64,000 nt of DNA from the NCBI GenBank assembly GCA_004335835.1, contig RWJK01001963.1, positions 2,425 through 66,424 of the forward strand, written 5' to 3'. The translations under genes and the position numbers were made by a program. Origin of the DNA: Scenedesmus sp. ARA3. Its lineage: Eukaryota > Chlorophyta > Chlorophyceae > Sphaeropleales > Scenedesmaceae. Under the pieces are notes generated by a model that saw only the letters and a list, made by a program, of their open reading frames with translations, was not told where the DNA came from and did not search any database. Shown here piece after piece: positions 51,585 through 63,571 of the stretch; the stretch's first letter is position 1, and every line of letters starts with the position of its first letter.

Positions 51585-54500
51585 CTTGAATGGAAGCCCT
51601 TTAAGATGAGGTGCCACAAGCGCGAAAGAGGAAAGATACTGGCGAGGCTTGCTGCATTTGGAGCACACCCGAGTGTGTTATTCAAGGCGAGGGTAACACG
51701 AATTGCTGAGTGCAGAAGGCCGATCGAGGCCGCCAGTTCACTGTTACCATGTTTATGATGACAGAAAACGTGCTTTCATCAGGCCTTGTAAGCAGCTGCT
51801 TCTTGTCTCACCATGCAGTGACTGATGGTGTGTGCGCTCTGCTGCCGTGCTGTTCAGACCGTATTACTGCATGTTTACGGTAGTTTGGACACGCTCGGTT
51901 CTATCCAGGGCACTAGTTTGCTGGATGGTGGCTGCACGATTGATGAAGCAGCACCCCTACCCGCCCATGAAGATGCCAGCAAGTTGGCATGCAAGCACGT
52001 GTGCTGCTCCCAGCAGCAAGCCACAAGCCCTGCTATTGCTTTGCACTGTTGCCTCCATGACTTCCATTGGCGAAGCTATCAACGGCGGCACTTCCTTGGT
52101 GTGATACAGTGCACAAGCTGTGACGGCACCTGCTGGCCCACTGGCTGTGGACATCAAGCTGGTGTGTTGCAAGTTGCAGATGCTGGGAGCTAGTGTATGT
52201 GTTGCAAGTTGCAGCTCATGGGAGTTAGGCTCGTACACACCACAATGCTGCATTTGCCAGAAGCGAAATAGCCACCTTTCACATCAGTCACCCATGGAAC
52301 CGTGCCAACAAGTGCCAATAAGTGACTTGTTCTGGGATTCAGCAACATGCCCACCGCTGCAACTGGGCCGCAGCCACATGGTTGCTGAACCCAACCTGTT
52401 TGTACACCTTCAAACGTATCAAAGGGTATATTGGTGCTGCACCAACTGCCAGCTCAAGTGTGCTGCTGTCCCTGTGGGCTGCTTCGCAATGTACTCGCAC
52501 ACACCATGCGGAACCCACTGTGACTCTCGGTGTCGCACAACATGCTGCGGACAGCAATGGTCACGCGCTGTTCAAAGAGAGCTGTATGCATGCCGCCGCA
52601 GCTTGGCAGGCTGCCATTTGCCACTCATTGGCACCCGTGCAACAGCCGTGGCATGCCTATCGCGCCAATCATCCGCATGCAGAAGCATTGCCACGGCGAT
52701 TTTGCCAGACACCATCAACTGTACGACATTGTTCAACAGCACTTCTGCACACACTGGCCAGTCCCTGCTGACAGCAGAGTCTCAACTCGTCAACAGATGC
52801 TGTCAGCAGCGCTCCCACCTGGCACCCTGGGAGCTTCACAACATGCACTTGGCTGCATACATCACACCACTGCTGTAGTCAGCTGAAGTACACTGCACGT
52901 GTGGCGCCACACTGAATGCATGAAATAGATGCTGGCCGATAAATCTTGCAACCATACATCAGCGCACCATGAAGCGAAGAATGTTGTAGGACTGCAGCCA
53001 CATGTGTAGGTGAATGTGCTTTGTTGAACATACATATTGTGTGATCAAAGCGGCATGGGCTGTGGGCGGCTGATGTGCTGAGGCATGTGTCACCAAACAA
53101 CCCAGAACGGTGGTCAGCGTCCGTGACTGCTCTCCACTCCCAGTCACACATCCCACAACTTCTGCAGCGCGTCAACAACTGACGACAACCACACCTCCAC
53201 CAAGGACCATCCGCTGACAGCCACACTGCACGTGCTGCGACAGAGGACCTGCAACACTGCTTCTGCACCTTCGCAAACATAAATACCTCACACTCTCTTC
53301 AGACACTGGACTGCAGGGTGAGTAGATGCTGTTGTGTGCTGTGGGATTTGTATCAGCAACATCGTATCACAGGTAAGGCATCTCTTAGGGGCATGAAGTG
53401 AGCCCTGGAGCATTGCTGCAGTGTCGAACCCTTTCAGACGCAAACATGAGTACATGGCCAGTGGGCCTTGCTGAGTAACAACCAGAACCTGGCCACTGCT
53501 CTGCACTTGCAGCCTGCAGCAGCAGCAGCACTTAAACCACCATTGTGCATGTGCACTTCTCCCAGGCAGACTCACAATCTGCTCAGCCCAGCGCCAGCGA
53601 CTTTTCAGCGCATGCACCACAGGACCCGCACACAGCGTCTGGTATGCTGTGGTTGTGTTTGCTAGGGTGGTTGACATGTTCTCAACATAAAAACGATAAC
53701 AACAGTTCATGCCTCAGCAGCAAGTAACCATAACACAGCCCCAATACATGCAACATACTGTGGGCTGTGGAAAGAAGATTGTGATACCCAGTACCAACCA
53801 GCCCTGCACCACAATGATGCTGTGGTTGTGATTGGGCTGTGTACTGTCTGATCTATCCGCACCAGCCATAACACTGGCACAGCAGCGGCAGCGGCAAAGC
53901 TCCAGAGTGCTATCACTATTCTCGACCCTGGCAGCCCAAGAGAGGCTGCACGCTTGTTATGCACCAGTCCTGTGAATCCCTACACTGTCACCAAACACAC
54001 GGCACCCGCACGGACTCCTGTTATGCTGTGTTTGGCATGGCGACACTCCTCTCTCTGTGCCAACCAACCTGCCAACGACACGATGCAAGGTGCTCTCCCA
54101 GTATGGCACCCACCCACACACCTGTAGGCTACACACAAGGCACTACACGCAAGACAGGCTATGTTCCCGCCTGATGCTCTTGGCAGAACATCCCCAACAG
54201 ACATGCCTAGGAACATTTAAATGGCAGTCCTGCTGTGCCTACGTGACACTACGTGTAGCTGTGTTGTTGTACATACACCTTTCTCTGCGCCCACTCTGCT
54301 GGGCGAGGTGTGTAACGGCCAAAACCCACTTATATGGCCTCCAACGCATCTCTGCTGTTGTAACCACCAAATTGTGTGACTAGCAAGGGAAGCCGCACAC
54401 AACCGCACACCACCTTGCTCTGCAATGAAACTAGAAGCAATGCAATATGAGCATGTGTCTGGGGGCACTACGCAATGGGGCTGCATGTGATGGCAACCCA

Positions 54501-55294
54501 GCAACAACACCTCGTGCTAGCCTGAGACAAAAACGCGCAAACAGATTTGCACCCACCGAGCAGCAGCAGTGGCCCCATCGCCTCTATGCACTGCTCACCC
54601 ACTCCCACGGCTGTAGACGCGGTCCCTACCGTAGGCAACAGAGACAGCCTGGCAACACAAATGTAAACCTGTACACACACGAGAGCGACAGGCGGCAACA
54701 CAACTATGTCGAGCTTCTGCCGGACAAAGCGCGGCTTATCAACGGCTTGACCACAACTCAACACGCATGCACCCCACATGTTGCTACGCACACAGCTCTA
54801 CATAGACCATTGGGCCCTGGCTGTCACTGCACACCTGGTTTCAACAGCTGTTGCACAGCAATGCTGTGTGACACTGTGCTCTGCCAGGGTAACAATAAAG
54901 GCTGCTGCCGCAGCTGTATATAGCATATATGCATGCACACACACGACCCCGGGGGCACAGGAGTTCCTCTCCGCACATCCTTGCCACGCATCACTCTGCA
55001 CCCGCTCCATCCCCTATGTAAGAATAAGATTTGCCCTACTGCCAGCCACACACACTCATGTACATACACGGTGCATGCGCTGCACTTACACAGCACCACA
55101 CACCACCCATGTGCACTTACACAGCACCACACACCACCCATGTGCAGGCACCGCAGATGACGCACCACATGCCCCCGGTGTCACTGCAGAGCTGCATCCC
55201 CCAGCAGGACCAACACACTCCAACCACTTTGCACACTGCAGTATCAGTTGCAGACCGCCCTAGCCACGGCTGCTGGGCCTGCTGCTGCCGCTGC
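51585..55294. other. 3.7-kb gene-poor interval
   Basis: The region has open frames on all frames (longest 252 codons, 52120-52878 on +) but none shows a family motif, a spliced continuation, or a consistent frame. It contains a 31-bp tandem duplication near 55082-55143 built from CACTTACACAGCACCACAC and CACCCATGTG, and CA-rich stretches from 54.7 kb on. The RPL38 promoter should lie just above 51584 and the 3' end of the 57-55 kb gene just below 55295. No tRNA or rRNA seen. Confidence 0.5.
55082..55143. repeat. 31-bp tandem duplication
   Basis: Two near-identical copies of a unit running TGCACTTACACAGCACCACA followed by CACCACCCATG. Each copy contains TTACA, that is TGTAA on the minus strand, so the duplication doubles the candidate polyadenylation signal of the minus-strand gene ending at 55295. 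Confidence 0.8.
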
Positions 55295-57468
55295 TCAAAA
55301 GGCGGCATCCACGGACGCGCGGCGGCTGCCGCCGCGTGGCGTGCTGATGGTGAAGCTGCGGCGCAGCGCCTCGCGCATCTTGCGCAGCGTGGCGCTGCCC
55401 TCGCTGGGCTGCACAATCAGGCTGCCGTCCTTGTCAGCAATTGCGGCCACATCCCTGCTGTCCCTGCTGAAGCTGCGGCGCAGGAAGGCTGCTGCGCCTG
55501 ATGTGGGCAGCGGCGGGCGTGCATTGCTGGGCGTGGTGATGCTGGCGTTGGGGCTGGCAATGTCCAGTGAGCTGCGCAGGCTGCTGCTGCCGCTGCTGTT
55601 CATGCTGAAGGCCTTCTTCATGGACTTGAAGCTCTTGCTGAGGCCCTTCTTGAGTGCCTTGGTGCTGCTGACTGGCTTCTGATCCTTTTGGTCCTTGCCC
55701 TTGGGCTTGACTGCCAGCGGCGGCAGGCCAGCCGACACTGCGCCATCAAATGCAGCTGCATCGATGTCGCTGCCGGGCGTGCCTGGCTGTGGCACGGAGT
55801 CCTCTGTTGAGGCAGCTGCCTCTGCCTCTGCAGTGCTGCTGGGGGCGTCTGGAGTTGCGCAGCGCGCCAGCTCAAGCAGCAGCACGGCTGGCTCCGCTGG
55901 CTCTGCTGCAGTGGCGGCAGCAGCAGCGAATGCACTGGCAGCTGGTGCTGGCTGTGCCTTGGCAGGGCTGTCGGCTGCACTGCCCACCTCCACCACTGCA
56001 CTGATCAGCTCATCGCTGCTGCTGCTGGCTGCCAGCTGCGGCTCAGCAGACTCAGCAGGTCCGGCAGGTGCCGCTGCTGTCACCACCGTGCTGTTGTGCT
56101 CTGCAGTGCTGATCTTTGCTGCTGCTGCAGGCGCAGCTGCCTTGTTCTTGCGTGGCACGTGGCGTGTTGCGCGCCTCCTGTCGCGCCTGGGCATGCTGCG
56201 GCCATCCAGGCTGAGTGCCACCGCCCCCACTGCAGCACCAACAGGAGCAGCTGCCACCAGCAGGCCTGCAGGTTCAGCAGCATCGGCAGACTTGTCAGAA
56301 AAGGCGTGAGGGCTGCCGCCCCAAGGCAGTCCCGGACGAGGTTTGCAGATGCTGTTGCCGCGCAACAAGTTTACTTGCGCTGTGTCACTACAGCATAGTC
56401 AGACAAGCTGCGGGCGCTGCAAGCAGTGACGCTGCGTTGGGCAGCTGCCAGCGCCCTTATGAAGTCGAGATGCAGAAGTCGAGATGCAGAGATCCATGAA
56501 TAAACCCAGCATGCTGCAAGCAAATGCACTGCATGGCAGCATGATGCATGCAGCAGCTCACCTGCAGAGGCTGCTGCCGCTGGCAGCACAGCGCTGACTG
56601 CCACTGCTCCAGCTGCACTCAGTGCCATGCCCAGCGTCCACCTGTGCACAGCAACACAGAACATGCTGGGTTAGTGGAGCCGACCAGTGACTGCAGGGTC
56701 TGCATGCAAGACATATGCACGCAGGGAGAGGAGATTGCTGAGGCCACATGTGAGCAGAGGCTGGCACACTGCTTGCTGTGTTGTCCCATGCAGCTCACCT
56801 TGCGCGTGGGTGGCGCCTTGCCTTGAGGGCAGCATACTTGGCAATCCTGGTGACCAACTCCTGCAAGGCCAGACGTTTGTTTGCTGGTCAGCATCCACCT
56901 GGCAGGGAAGTTTGTTGAGTCAAACTGTAGCCCTGGCAGCCTGGCAGCCCATGGCTCACCTGGAACTCTGTCGCGCAGAAGTACCCGTCATCTTTGATGT
57001 TGGACTCCTGCAGGCGCAAGGAAACGAGGTCAAAGCGCAGCCTAGGGAGACCAGCTCGATCTCGGGCATTACAGCGGACGCGGTTACTGAAATGCAGCGA
57101 ATCCCTTTCAGGCCCCCACCTGCACAAAGCGAGCGATCTCCCTGTCCGTGACCTCTCCAAGCTTGATGCCTGCAGCAGGAGAAGAATGCACATGCTGTCG
57201 TCAAAAGTCTGACTTGAGTGCCATGCCGGCCGCTCAGGGCACAAAAGATTTACATATCTAGACAGCTTGAATTGCAAGTGTGCGATTGGTATTTTATGAA
57301 AGCCTCACCGCTGCTGGAGCAGAGTTCCCTGAGGCTGGCCAGTGTGTCCGCAGCATGGGCAGCTACAGTCTCGCTGCTCATCTTGCCAGATGCCCGAAAC
57401 TGCTCAAGACAAGCATTGCGGGCGGCAACGCTGTCCAGGCACTCGCTGAGGCGATCAAGCAGTTTCAT
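55295..57468 (-). CDS. Unrecognised 456-aa protein with hydrophobic middle and Ser/Arg-rich C-terminus
   Basis: Six exons splice in phase: 57468-57309, 57169-57120, 57007-56960, 56860-56799, 56641-56562, 56265-55295. I do not recognise the family. Residues 1-100 are helical and charged (MKLLDRLSECLDSVAARNACLEQF.., LGEVTDREIARFVQ, ELVTRIAKYAALKARRHPRAR). Two Ala/Val/Leu-rich hydrophobic stretches follow ([22 protein letters not shown] and LLVAAAPVGAAVGAVAL), separated only by the short linker SAG, possibly a membrane hairpin. Then come a basic patch (MPRRDRRRATRHVPRKNK), a long Ala/Ser/Glu low-complexity region, KALKKGLSKSFKSMKKAFS, and two similar basic Ser motifs (LRRSFSRDSRD, LRRSFTISTPRGGSRRAS) that resemble kinase target sites. 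The start is the first ATG of the frame. The clean splice phases support a real gene; function unknown. Confidence 0.72.
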
Positions 57469-58476
57469 CGTTGCGCACTGTGCAGACGGAGCAGATCGTG
57501 ATGATATAATCAGAGAACTAGGCAGTCTAGGAGGTGCGCAGGCGGGAATGCGGGAGCTGGAGGTGCTTCATCAGGCCAGACCATTTGCCCGCCGTAACAG
57601 GTTACAAATCGGCCAAGCATCTCCAAGGTATGCTTGCCGTTCATCACCCTTTTAATTGCATCAACCAAGCTACAAAGCCTCGATGCCATGCTTTGGAGCC
57701 TTGACAGAGGGATCTGTCAAGCATTCAAACTGCACAATCAGCACCCAGGGCTCCCTGAACAGCGTGACTTGTGCAATATAATAGTCTAGTAGCAAAACCT
57801 ATAATTAAAGGGTGAAAGCCGATAGATCCTGCACCTGGGACAAATGACAACAGCAGGACAGCACTGTGCAGTGGATCCTCCCTGGTGTGGGTGCTGATGC
57901 ATGCAAAACCACAGCACTGGCGTGCAACGTTGAAGAATTGCCAGTAATCAGTTGCGTTCCTTTGTAGACGTCCAGACTGTTTACGTTGGCATTTGAGCTT
58001 CCATGGCCGCAGGCCCTCAGGACTCCTGAAGTTTGGCACAACAGTGGTGTTGGCGGCAACGCCGAATTTCGATCACGTCACTTCAGGTTATTGCGGCCTA
58101 ATTTTGAAACTTTGCTCGCATAGCCGGTTGAGAACACAACTTAGACGATCGATGACATTTTGAAACTCGGCAAGCTCAATCAGCCACCTGGGAACTGCAG
58201 CCAAGGTCCCCACCTACAACATTTGTTTAGTTAACAGTCTTTGCGGCAACAGCGGTGCTTTGACGTGTGGCATTTCGTTGAAGTAGCTGCTAGCCTTCTG
58301 CTTCTGTCGTGTGCAGTTGAGGCGCGGTGGAACCACAAGCAACGCACAAGCACATCATTGAAGTACGGCATGATACAACCGTAAAGCACCTTGGCGTACC
58401 TGCGGGAGCAGCGGCAGCTGCAGCAGCAGCAGCAACAGCAGCATCAGGGTCAGAGCAGTGGGCAGCACAGGAGGAC
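57469..58476. promoter_or_regulatory. Divergent promoter region, 456-aa gene and APE2
   Basis: About 1 kb between divergent ATGs (57468 on -, 58477 on +). The last 150 bp, 58327-58476, is open in the APE2 frame and Ala-rich (CAG/GCA repeats) but contains no ATG and is preceded by an in-frame TGA (58318-58320), so I read it as 5' UTR. No other gene seen. Confidence 0.55.
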
Positions 58477-61400
58477 ATGAGGGTGCTGACATGGAACATG
58501 AACGGCATTCGATCCGTGGTTGCCAAGTTTGGGAACATGAAGGCGCTGCTCGAGGCTCTGTCAGCAGGTGTGCAGGCGGTCACAGTGCTCAGCATGGCAG
58601 CTGTGTCCCTTCAGGCTTCTGCAGCTGCACAGCAGCGTGGTGCTGCAGGAACATGCGCAGCGGAGCAAACACACAGTGCATGCATGTTGACGTACACTGC
58701 GTGCTTTTTTGTGCGCACGCAGACATCGTTTGCTTGCAGGAGACCAAGGCACAGCTAGACAGTGAACTGGCAGTTGTGCAAGGCTGGTGAGCATGCACGC
58801 GCATTGCAGGGACACTTAGTGTGCAGTGACTGTCCAGGCTTGAGGCGCATTGCGCGCAGCACTGCCAGCAGATGCGCATGTTCCAGGGCAAACCAGAAGT
58901 GCCCTTCTGTCTTTTCTGACCTTGACGCCATGCCCTTGATTGTGAAGGCAGTAGTAGCTGGTGGTGCATTGCTTACTCGGTGGCGTGCTGCATTGTTGTA
59001 GCTGCAGCAGCTATTCATCACCAATCCACTAGCACTCTGTTCAAATGCAACACACGCCTGAACAGCACCAGTTGCTTTCCTGTCCTGCAGGGAGTCATTC
59101 TTTGCCTACAGCACTTGCGCCTCAGGGTCCGGCTATGCTGGCGTTGCAACGTACTGCCGTACTGCCACAGCATCTGTGCCAGTGGCTGTGGAGCACGGCC
59201 TCACAGGAACAGGCACGACTGCAGGTGCGGCAGCAGGCATGAAGTGTGGGGATGCTAGCAACTACTGGGTGCTGTGGGTAGCAACCAGGATTGCGGCGCA
59301 TGGCATGCTGTGGGCAGCCAAGGCCCACGTGAGCCAATGTTGCATGTATGTACGGTTGCCTGCAAGGCTCCACCTGCACCCCTTGCCTGCAGCACGTTTC
59401 CTGCCCAAGCCTTTGCCTGCTATGAAAGTTTGTCAAGTTGCATGCAAAGAGGATCAAAGCCGCACGTGCAGCAGCTGCAGCGGGCCTGCCTACCGCCCCT
59501 GCCCAGCCCCATGACCGTGCTGCCCCTCCTGCAGGTGCCAGGCTGGACAGCAGTGCTGCTGTTGCTGCTGCCGGGCCCAGCCCTGTCAGCGTCATGCTGT
59601 GTGAGGCGCTGGGGGTGGAGCTGGAGCAGCTGGCAGCACTGGACAGGGAGGGACGGGCCCTCATCACCGACCATGGGCCCTTCCTGCTGGTCAACCTGTA
59701 CGGTGCGCGGCGGGTGAAGCAGCTGGGTTGACGGCTACACAGCTCCAAATATCTGCGCAGCTGTCGACACAGCCCTCCAGAGCGCTGTGGTGTGCGCATG
59801 CAACGTGCCTTGATTTGTGTGCCGTTGCTGCTGCCCCCGCTGCAGGGCCTGCCATCACCAGTGAGGAGCGTGTTGAGGAGCGCATGGCCTTCAAGATGCT
59901 CTTCTACAAGGTGAGTGGCGCTGGGCTTGGGGCCATAGCTTGGTTAATCCGTGTGCAGTAGCGCTAGCAAGCCGTAACAGCATGCCCAGCGTAGCGACAG
60001 CTACACATGCCTTGCGCACCAGCCTAATGCACTGCTTGCAGTGCAGCTTGCGTGCTTTCACTGCTACCACAGCTGGCATACGATCACCAACACTTGCCAT
60101 TATCAAACCTGCACTGCCTCTGTTTGGCTGCTGCCTTCAGGTGCTTGAGCTGCGGCTGCAGCAGTGGCTGGCTGCTGGCCGGGCCTGCCTGGTGGTGGGC
60201 GACCTCAACATCAGCCCAGCCCCCATCGACTCCTGCCACCCGCCCGCCGACTTTGACGCCCAGCGCAGCGACAGGCTGTGGCTGCAGCAGCTGCTGGCCC
60301 CACACGGGCCTGGCGTGGTGGACGCCTTCAGGCTGCACCACCCCAGCAGGTGCGGGTGGCTTGGTGGCTGGGGCGTGCAGCCTGTGGGTTGGGTAATTGG
60401 CGGCGGTTTTGGGCTGACAAGGCTGCGTGCATCGTCAGCGGTGTATCATGCAGCTGCAGGTTACGTTTATAGCTTGAGCGGTGCCCGAGGCGATGCATCT
60501 TGCAGCAGCAGTGCTGTCAGTTTTTGTGGCCCGTGTTTCAGCAGCACGCTTTCTGCATTGCGTTGCAGGAGGAATGCCTTCACTTGCTGGAATACAGTGA
60601 CTGGCGCCAGGGTCAACAACTATGGTGAGGACTGCTACTGCAGCATCGCCTCTTGCCACAGCATGCTTATCTGCCAGATGCAGTTCACGCCTTTGCGCAG
60701 AGCTCGCCCTCCCAATATTCCTTGGCATCACAGAGAGCCCTCTTGCTGGCCTTGCTGCAGGCACCCGCATAGATCACATTCTGGCAGCAGGGCGGATACC
60801 AGCCGGCCTGTCAGCCGCAGCAACATCAGCAGCGCCAAAAGGTAGCAACAACAGCAGCACTGGCGAGCAACAGCCTCCGCTCAGCTCTCTGGCAGCAGCA
60901 CAACCAGCAGATTTAACCCTAGCAGCAGCAACAGCAGCCGCAGCACACCCGCCATCTAGCACCTTCAGCTTCAGCAGCCTGGTCAGCGGCTGTGACATCA
61001 TGGCAGACTTCCAGGGCTCTGACCATGCGCCAGTGTGGGCTGACCTGGCGCTGCCGCTGCAGGCCCTGCCCGCAGGACACCCGGTGCCAGCTGGAGCAGG
61101 CAGCCGGCTGTTTCCTGCGAAGCAGCAGACCATCAAGCTCTGGCTGCAGCCCAAGCAGCAGGTGCTGCTGCTGCAGCAGCAGCAATGCTGGGACCAGCCC
61201 TCACAGCATAGTGCAGCAGCTGGCGTGCCAGCGCAGCAGCAGCAGCAGCAGCAGCAGCAGAATGGTGGTTCAAGCCAGCTACTGCAGCGGCAGCCTGACG
61301 GTGTTGGGTGCAGCGTGACAGCAACAGCTGCTGCTGCAGCAGCACGTACAGCTGGAGCTACGCGCCCAGCACACACCAGCAGTAGAGGGGCCAGCAGCGG

Positions 61401-61766
61401 CAGCGGGCGCTCAGCTAGTATTGCTGGCAAGCGCAAAGTTGACACACATGCAGCTGCCGGGGCCAGCAGCAAGCGCAATCAGACAAACTTGCTGGGCCTA
61501 GGGTTCAAGCGACAACCTCCAGCACCAACTCAGCAGCAGGCAGCAGCAATAGCTGCTGGTCAGCACGCAGCATCTGCTGCAGAGGCAAGACATGGAGCGC
61601 ATACAGTACAGGCGCAGCAGCAGCAGCAGCAGCAGTGTTCATCTGAGCACTTTGCTTCCCAATATGGCAGCCAGGCAGCAGCTGCATGGCCAGGCGCGCG
61701 TGCACAGCTGCAACGCCAGCCTGGCTCACTCCCTGCTGATCACCAGCAACAGCAGCAGCAGCCCCT

Positions 61767-61808
<42 letters not shown>

Positions 61809-62136
61809 CATCCAGCAGGAGGCCAGCACGGCAGCCGCAAGCAGCAGCGGGGCGGAGGTAGCAGCTGTGCAGCAGGCGCTGCAACAGCACCAGCAGGATG
61901 CATCAGCAGCTTGGCAGCGCATAACACAGAAGATGCAGCCGCCCAAGTGTCACTGCAAGGAGCCCAGCGTAGTGCGTGTGAGCAAGAAGCAGAACGAGAA
62001 CTACCTGAGGCAGTTCTATACCTGTGCTCGACCTGCAGGGCCGCCTGGTGTTGGCCGCTGCAGCTTCTTCCAGTGGGCCACTGCACCCAAGGTCAAAGCT
62101 AAGCCAGCTGCGCAGGCAGGTGCAGGCCGGCAGTGA
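58477..62136 (+). CDS. APE2: AP endonuclease 2 (APE2/Apn2) with Zf-GRF domain
   Basis: Eight exons splice in phase: 58477-58567, 58723-58786, 59091-59224, 59535-59702, 59846-59910, 60141-60349, 60569-60624, 60761-62136; 720 aa. The exonuclease III-type core is complete: MRVLTWNMNGIRSV (Asn7), LQETK (Glu37), SGYAGVATYCR, VNLYGP, CLVVGDLNISPAPID, CWNTVTGARVNNYGTRIDHIL, GSDHAPVWADL (Asp-His). It would cut DNA at abasic sites and trim 3' ends in the nucleus. A ~270-residue Gln/Ala/Ser-rich linker follows, with a SKRNQTNLLGLGFKRQ patch that might be a degenerate PCNA-binding motif. The C-terminus (from ~657) is a Zf-GRF single-strand DNA-binding domain: CHCKEPSVVR .. YLRQFYTCARPAG .. GRCSFFQWA. 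The protein is much longer than most APE2 (~520 aa) because of the linker. TGTAA overlaps the region just after the stop (62139-62143). Confidence 0.94.
61775..61809 (+). repeat. (CAG)n polyglutamine tract in APE2 linker
   Basis: About 11-12 CAG units in frame encode polyglutamine; shorter CAG runs occur at 61236-61260 and 61614-61634 in the same exon. All are in the reading frame of the APE2 linker. Confidence 0.85.
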
Positions 62137-62138
62137 GC

Positions 62139-62143
62139 TGTAA
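62139..62143 (+). terminator. TGTAA motif directly after the APE2 stop
   Basis: TGTAA starts 3 bp after the TGA. If used it would give an extremely short 3' UTR; a second motif further down cannot be excluded. Confidence 0.35.
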
Positions 62144-62491
62144 CAGGAGCTGTTACTATCCATGTAGTGGATGATTAGACATTTGTGACTCACACCTACG
62201 TGTGAGGCACGCGGCAGTCAATGTGACATTGTACCGCCTTGTTAGAACTACGCGTGCCTTGCAACGTAGGCGGCCTATATCAGCTATCGCTGGGCCTCAG
62301 GCTTATCATTGGTTTACTAACCTTCTTTTACATTACGCTTCCACACACGTTTTACTCAGTCCTGCTACATGAGCCTTGACGGCAGTGTTCCTGCTGTGAC
62401 ATGTCGACAATTGAACTGCTTGTGGATGCATGCAAGCGGGGTGATGTTGACAGAAGGGTTGTATGTGGATGCATGCAAGCAGTGATGTGAT
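62144..62491. other. Short intergenic region after APE2
   Basis: No gene seen. A near-direct repeat TGTGGATGCATGCAAGC occurs at 62420-62437 and 62464-62481. Confidence 0.5.
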
Positions 62492-63300
62492 GTGTGTATC
62501 GTGTGCGTTTTGGGTGTAACTGGTCTGCCAGCAAATGTCCTACTGCAGCTAGGGAGCAGCAGGCAGCAGCAGCAGCACTGCTGGGCAGACCGAGTGATGA
62601 AGCAGCAGCTGCCGCAGACTGCAGGACAGAGCAGCAGCAGCTGCTGGCAGACATGCGCAGGCATGCCTGCCGCAGCAGCTGCGCGCCTTGCGCAGGCAGT
62701 GGCAAGCGGCATCCCGCTCAGCAATGCCTGCAACAACCCTAGCTGTGTGAGCCTGGCGCAGCGCAGTGAGCTGCTGCTGGTGAAAGGCAAGAGCTGCAGG
62801 TGTGGACGCTGCAGGGCGGCAAGGTGAGAGGAGGGCAGCTGGCTGAGTGGCTGCTGCCTGAGGAAGCTGGAAGCTCTCATGTACGCTGTGTTGTGGCGTG
62901 GCTGGTGACAGTGCTGCATTGAAGTGTCTCAAAGCGGCAGGGAGTGCTGACCTTCTGCTTTCACGGGCCCGTTCAAGCGGCAGCTGTATGTCGGCAGAGA
63001 TTCTCACAAGGCATTTTGAAACGACGCAAAGTCTGGAAGCTAAACACGCGTGTTCTGCCTGCTGCAAGCATCGCTGTCACCGCAGATCCAGGCAGCTGTT
63101 GCAACTGTGTGGCATGTTCTGACTGTATCTAGCGCAGGGAGCCATGCGTACTTCTGTTCTGTATCTATTTAAGATACGGTATCATTGTTGGAGTGACTTG
63201 CTGTCTCCCTCTCCTCTCATGGCTGCTGCTGCCGTCACTGCCAGGTACTGCTGCAAGACCTGCCAGATGGAGCAATGAAATGGCACACAAGGCGCTGTGC
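62492..63300 (+). pseudogene. Decayed MYND-type zinc-finger fragment
   Basis: The frame ending at 62823 reads ARLAQAVASGIPLSNACNNPSCVSLAQRSELLLVKGKSCRCGRCRAA and stops at a good donor (AAG|GTGAGA form). The matching acceptor at 63244 opens an exon reading RYCCKTCQMEQ and then TGA. MYND fingers follow C-x2-C .. C-x2-C-x-A-R-Y-C-x3-C-Q .. W-x2-H-x3-C, so the exon breaks just before the last Trp/His/Cys ligands, which are present in a shifted frame (KWH..RRCAG). Upstream, the Gln/Ala-rich helix LLADMRRHACR lies in another frame, so a second shift is likely near 62655. The intron (62824-63244) is plausible. I call it a fragment of a MYND protein broken by small indels; sequencing error is possible. 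Confidence 0.55.
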
Positions 63301-63525
63301 AGGAGCAGGGCCAAGCTAGCGGCACCAGCAGCAGCAGGTGCATAAGCCCAGCAGTAGCTAGGAAATGTAATGACAAAGAGTGTGGGCACCGCAGTCAGCA
63401 GCCGCCGTCGGCAGCAGCGCTGTGGAGCGCCCCTGAAAGCTCAAAACGCGTCGTTGTTGGACGGGTTGGGTGTGGTATTGTGGTTGTACGTGATGGCAGC
63501 AGTGGCTGCCTTGTGATGTTCACTC

Positions 63526-63565
63526 GACAATCTCGTGCTGTCATATATGACAGCACGAGATTGTC
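63526..63565. repeat. Perfect 40-bp palindrome
   Basis: The left arm GACAATCTCGTGCTGTCATA is followed with no loop by its exact reverse complement, ending GAGATTGTC. It could extrude a cruciform in DNA or form a 20-bp hairpin in RNA. It lies 6 bp from a second perfect palindrome. Confidence 0.97.
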
Positions 63566-63571
63566 AAGTAA

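Noticed and set aside
52120..52878. 252-codon plus-strand open frame
   Set aside because: No family motif, Cys/His-rich composition as expected from random reading, other frames equally open, no splice context.
55248..56309. Two plus-strand frames opposite the 456-aa gene
   Set aside because: Shadows of the minus-strand exon; the minus frame has consistent splice phases across six exons.
58327..58476. N-terminal Ala-rich extension of APE2
   Set aside because: The frame is open but has no ATG and an in-frame stop lies just upstream, so it is treated as 5' UTR.
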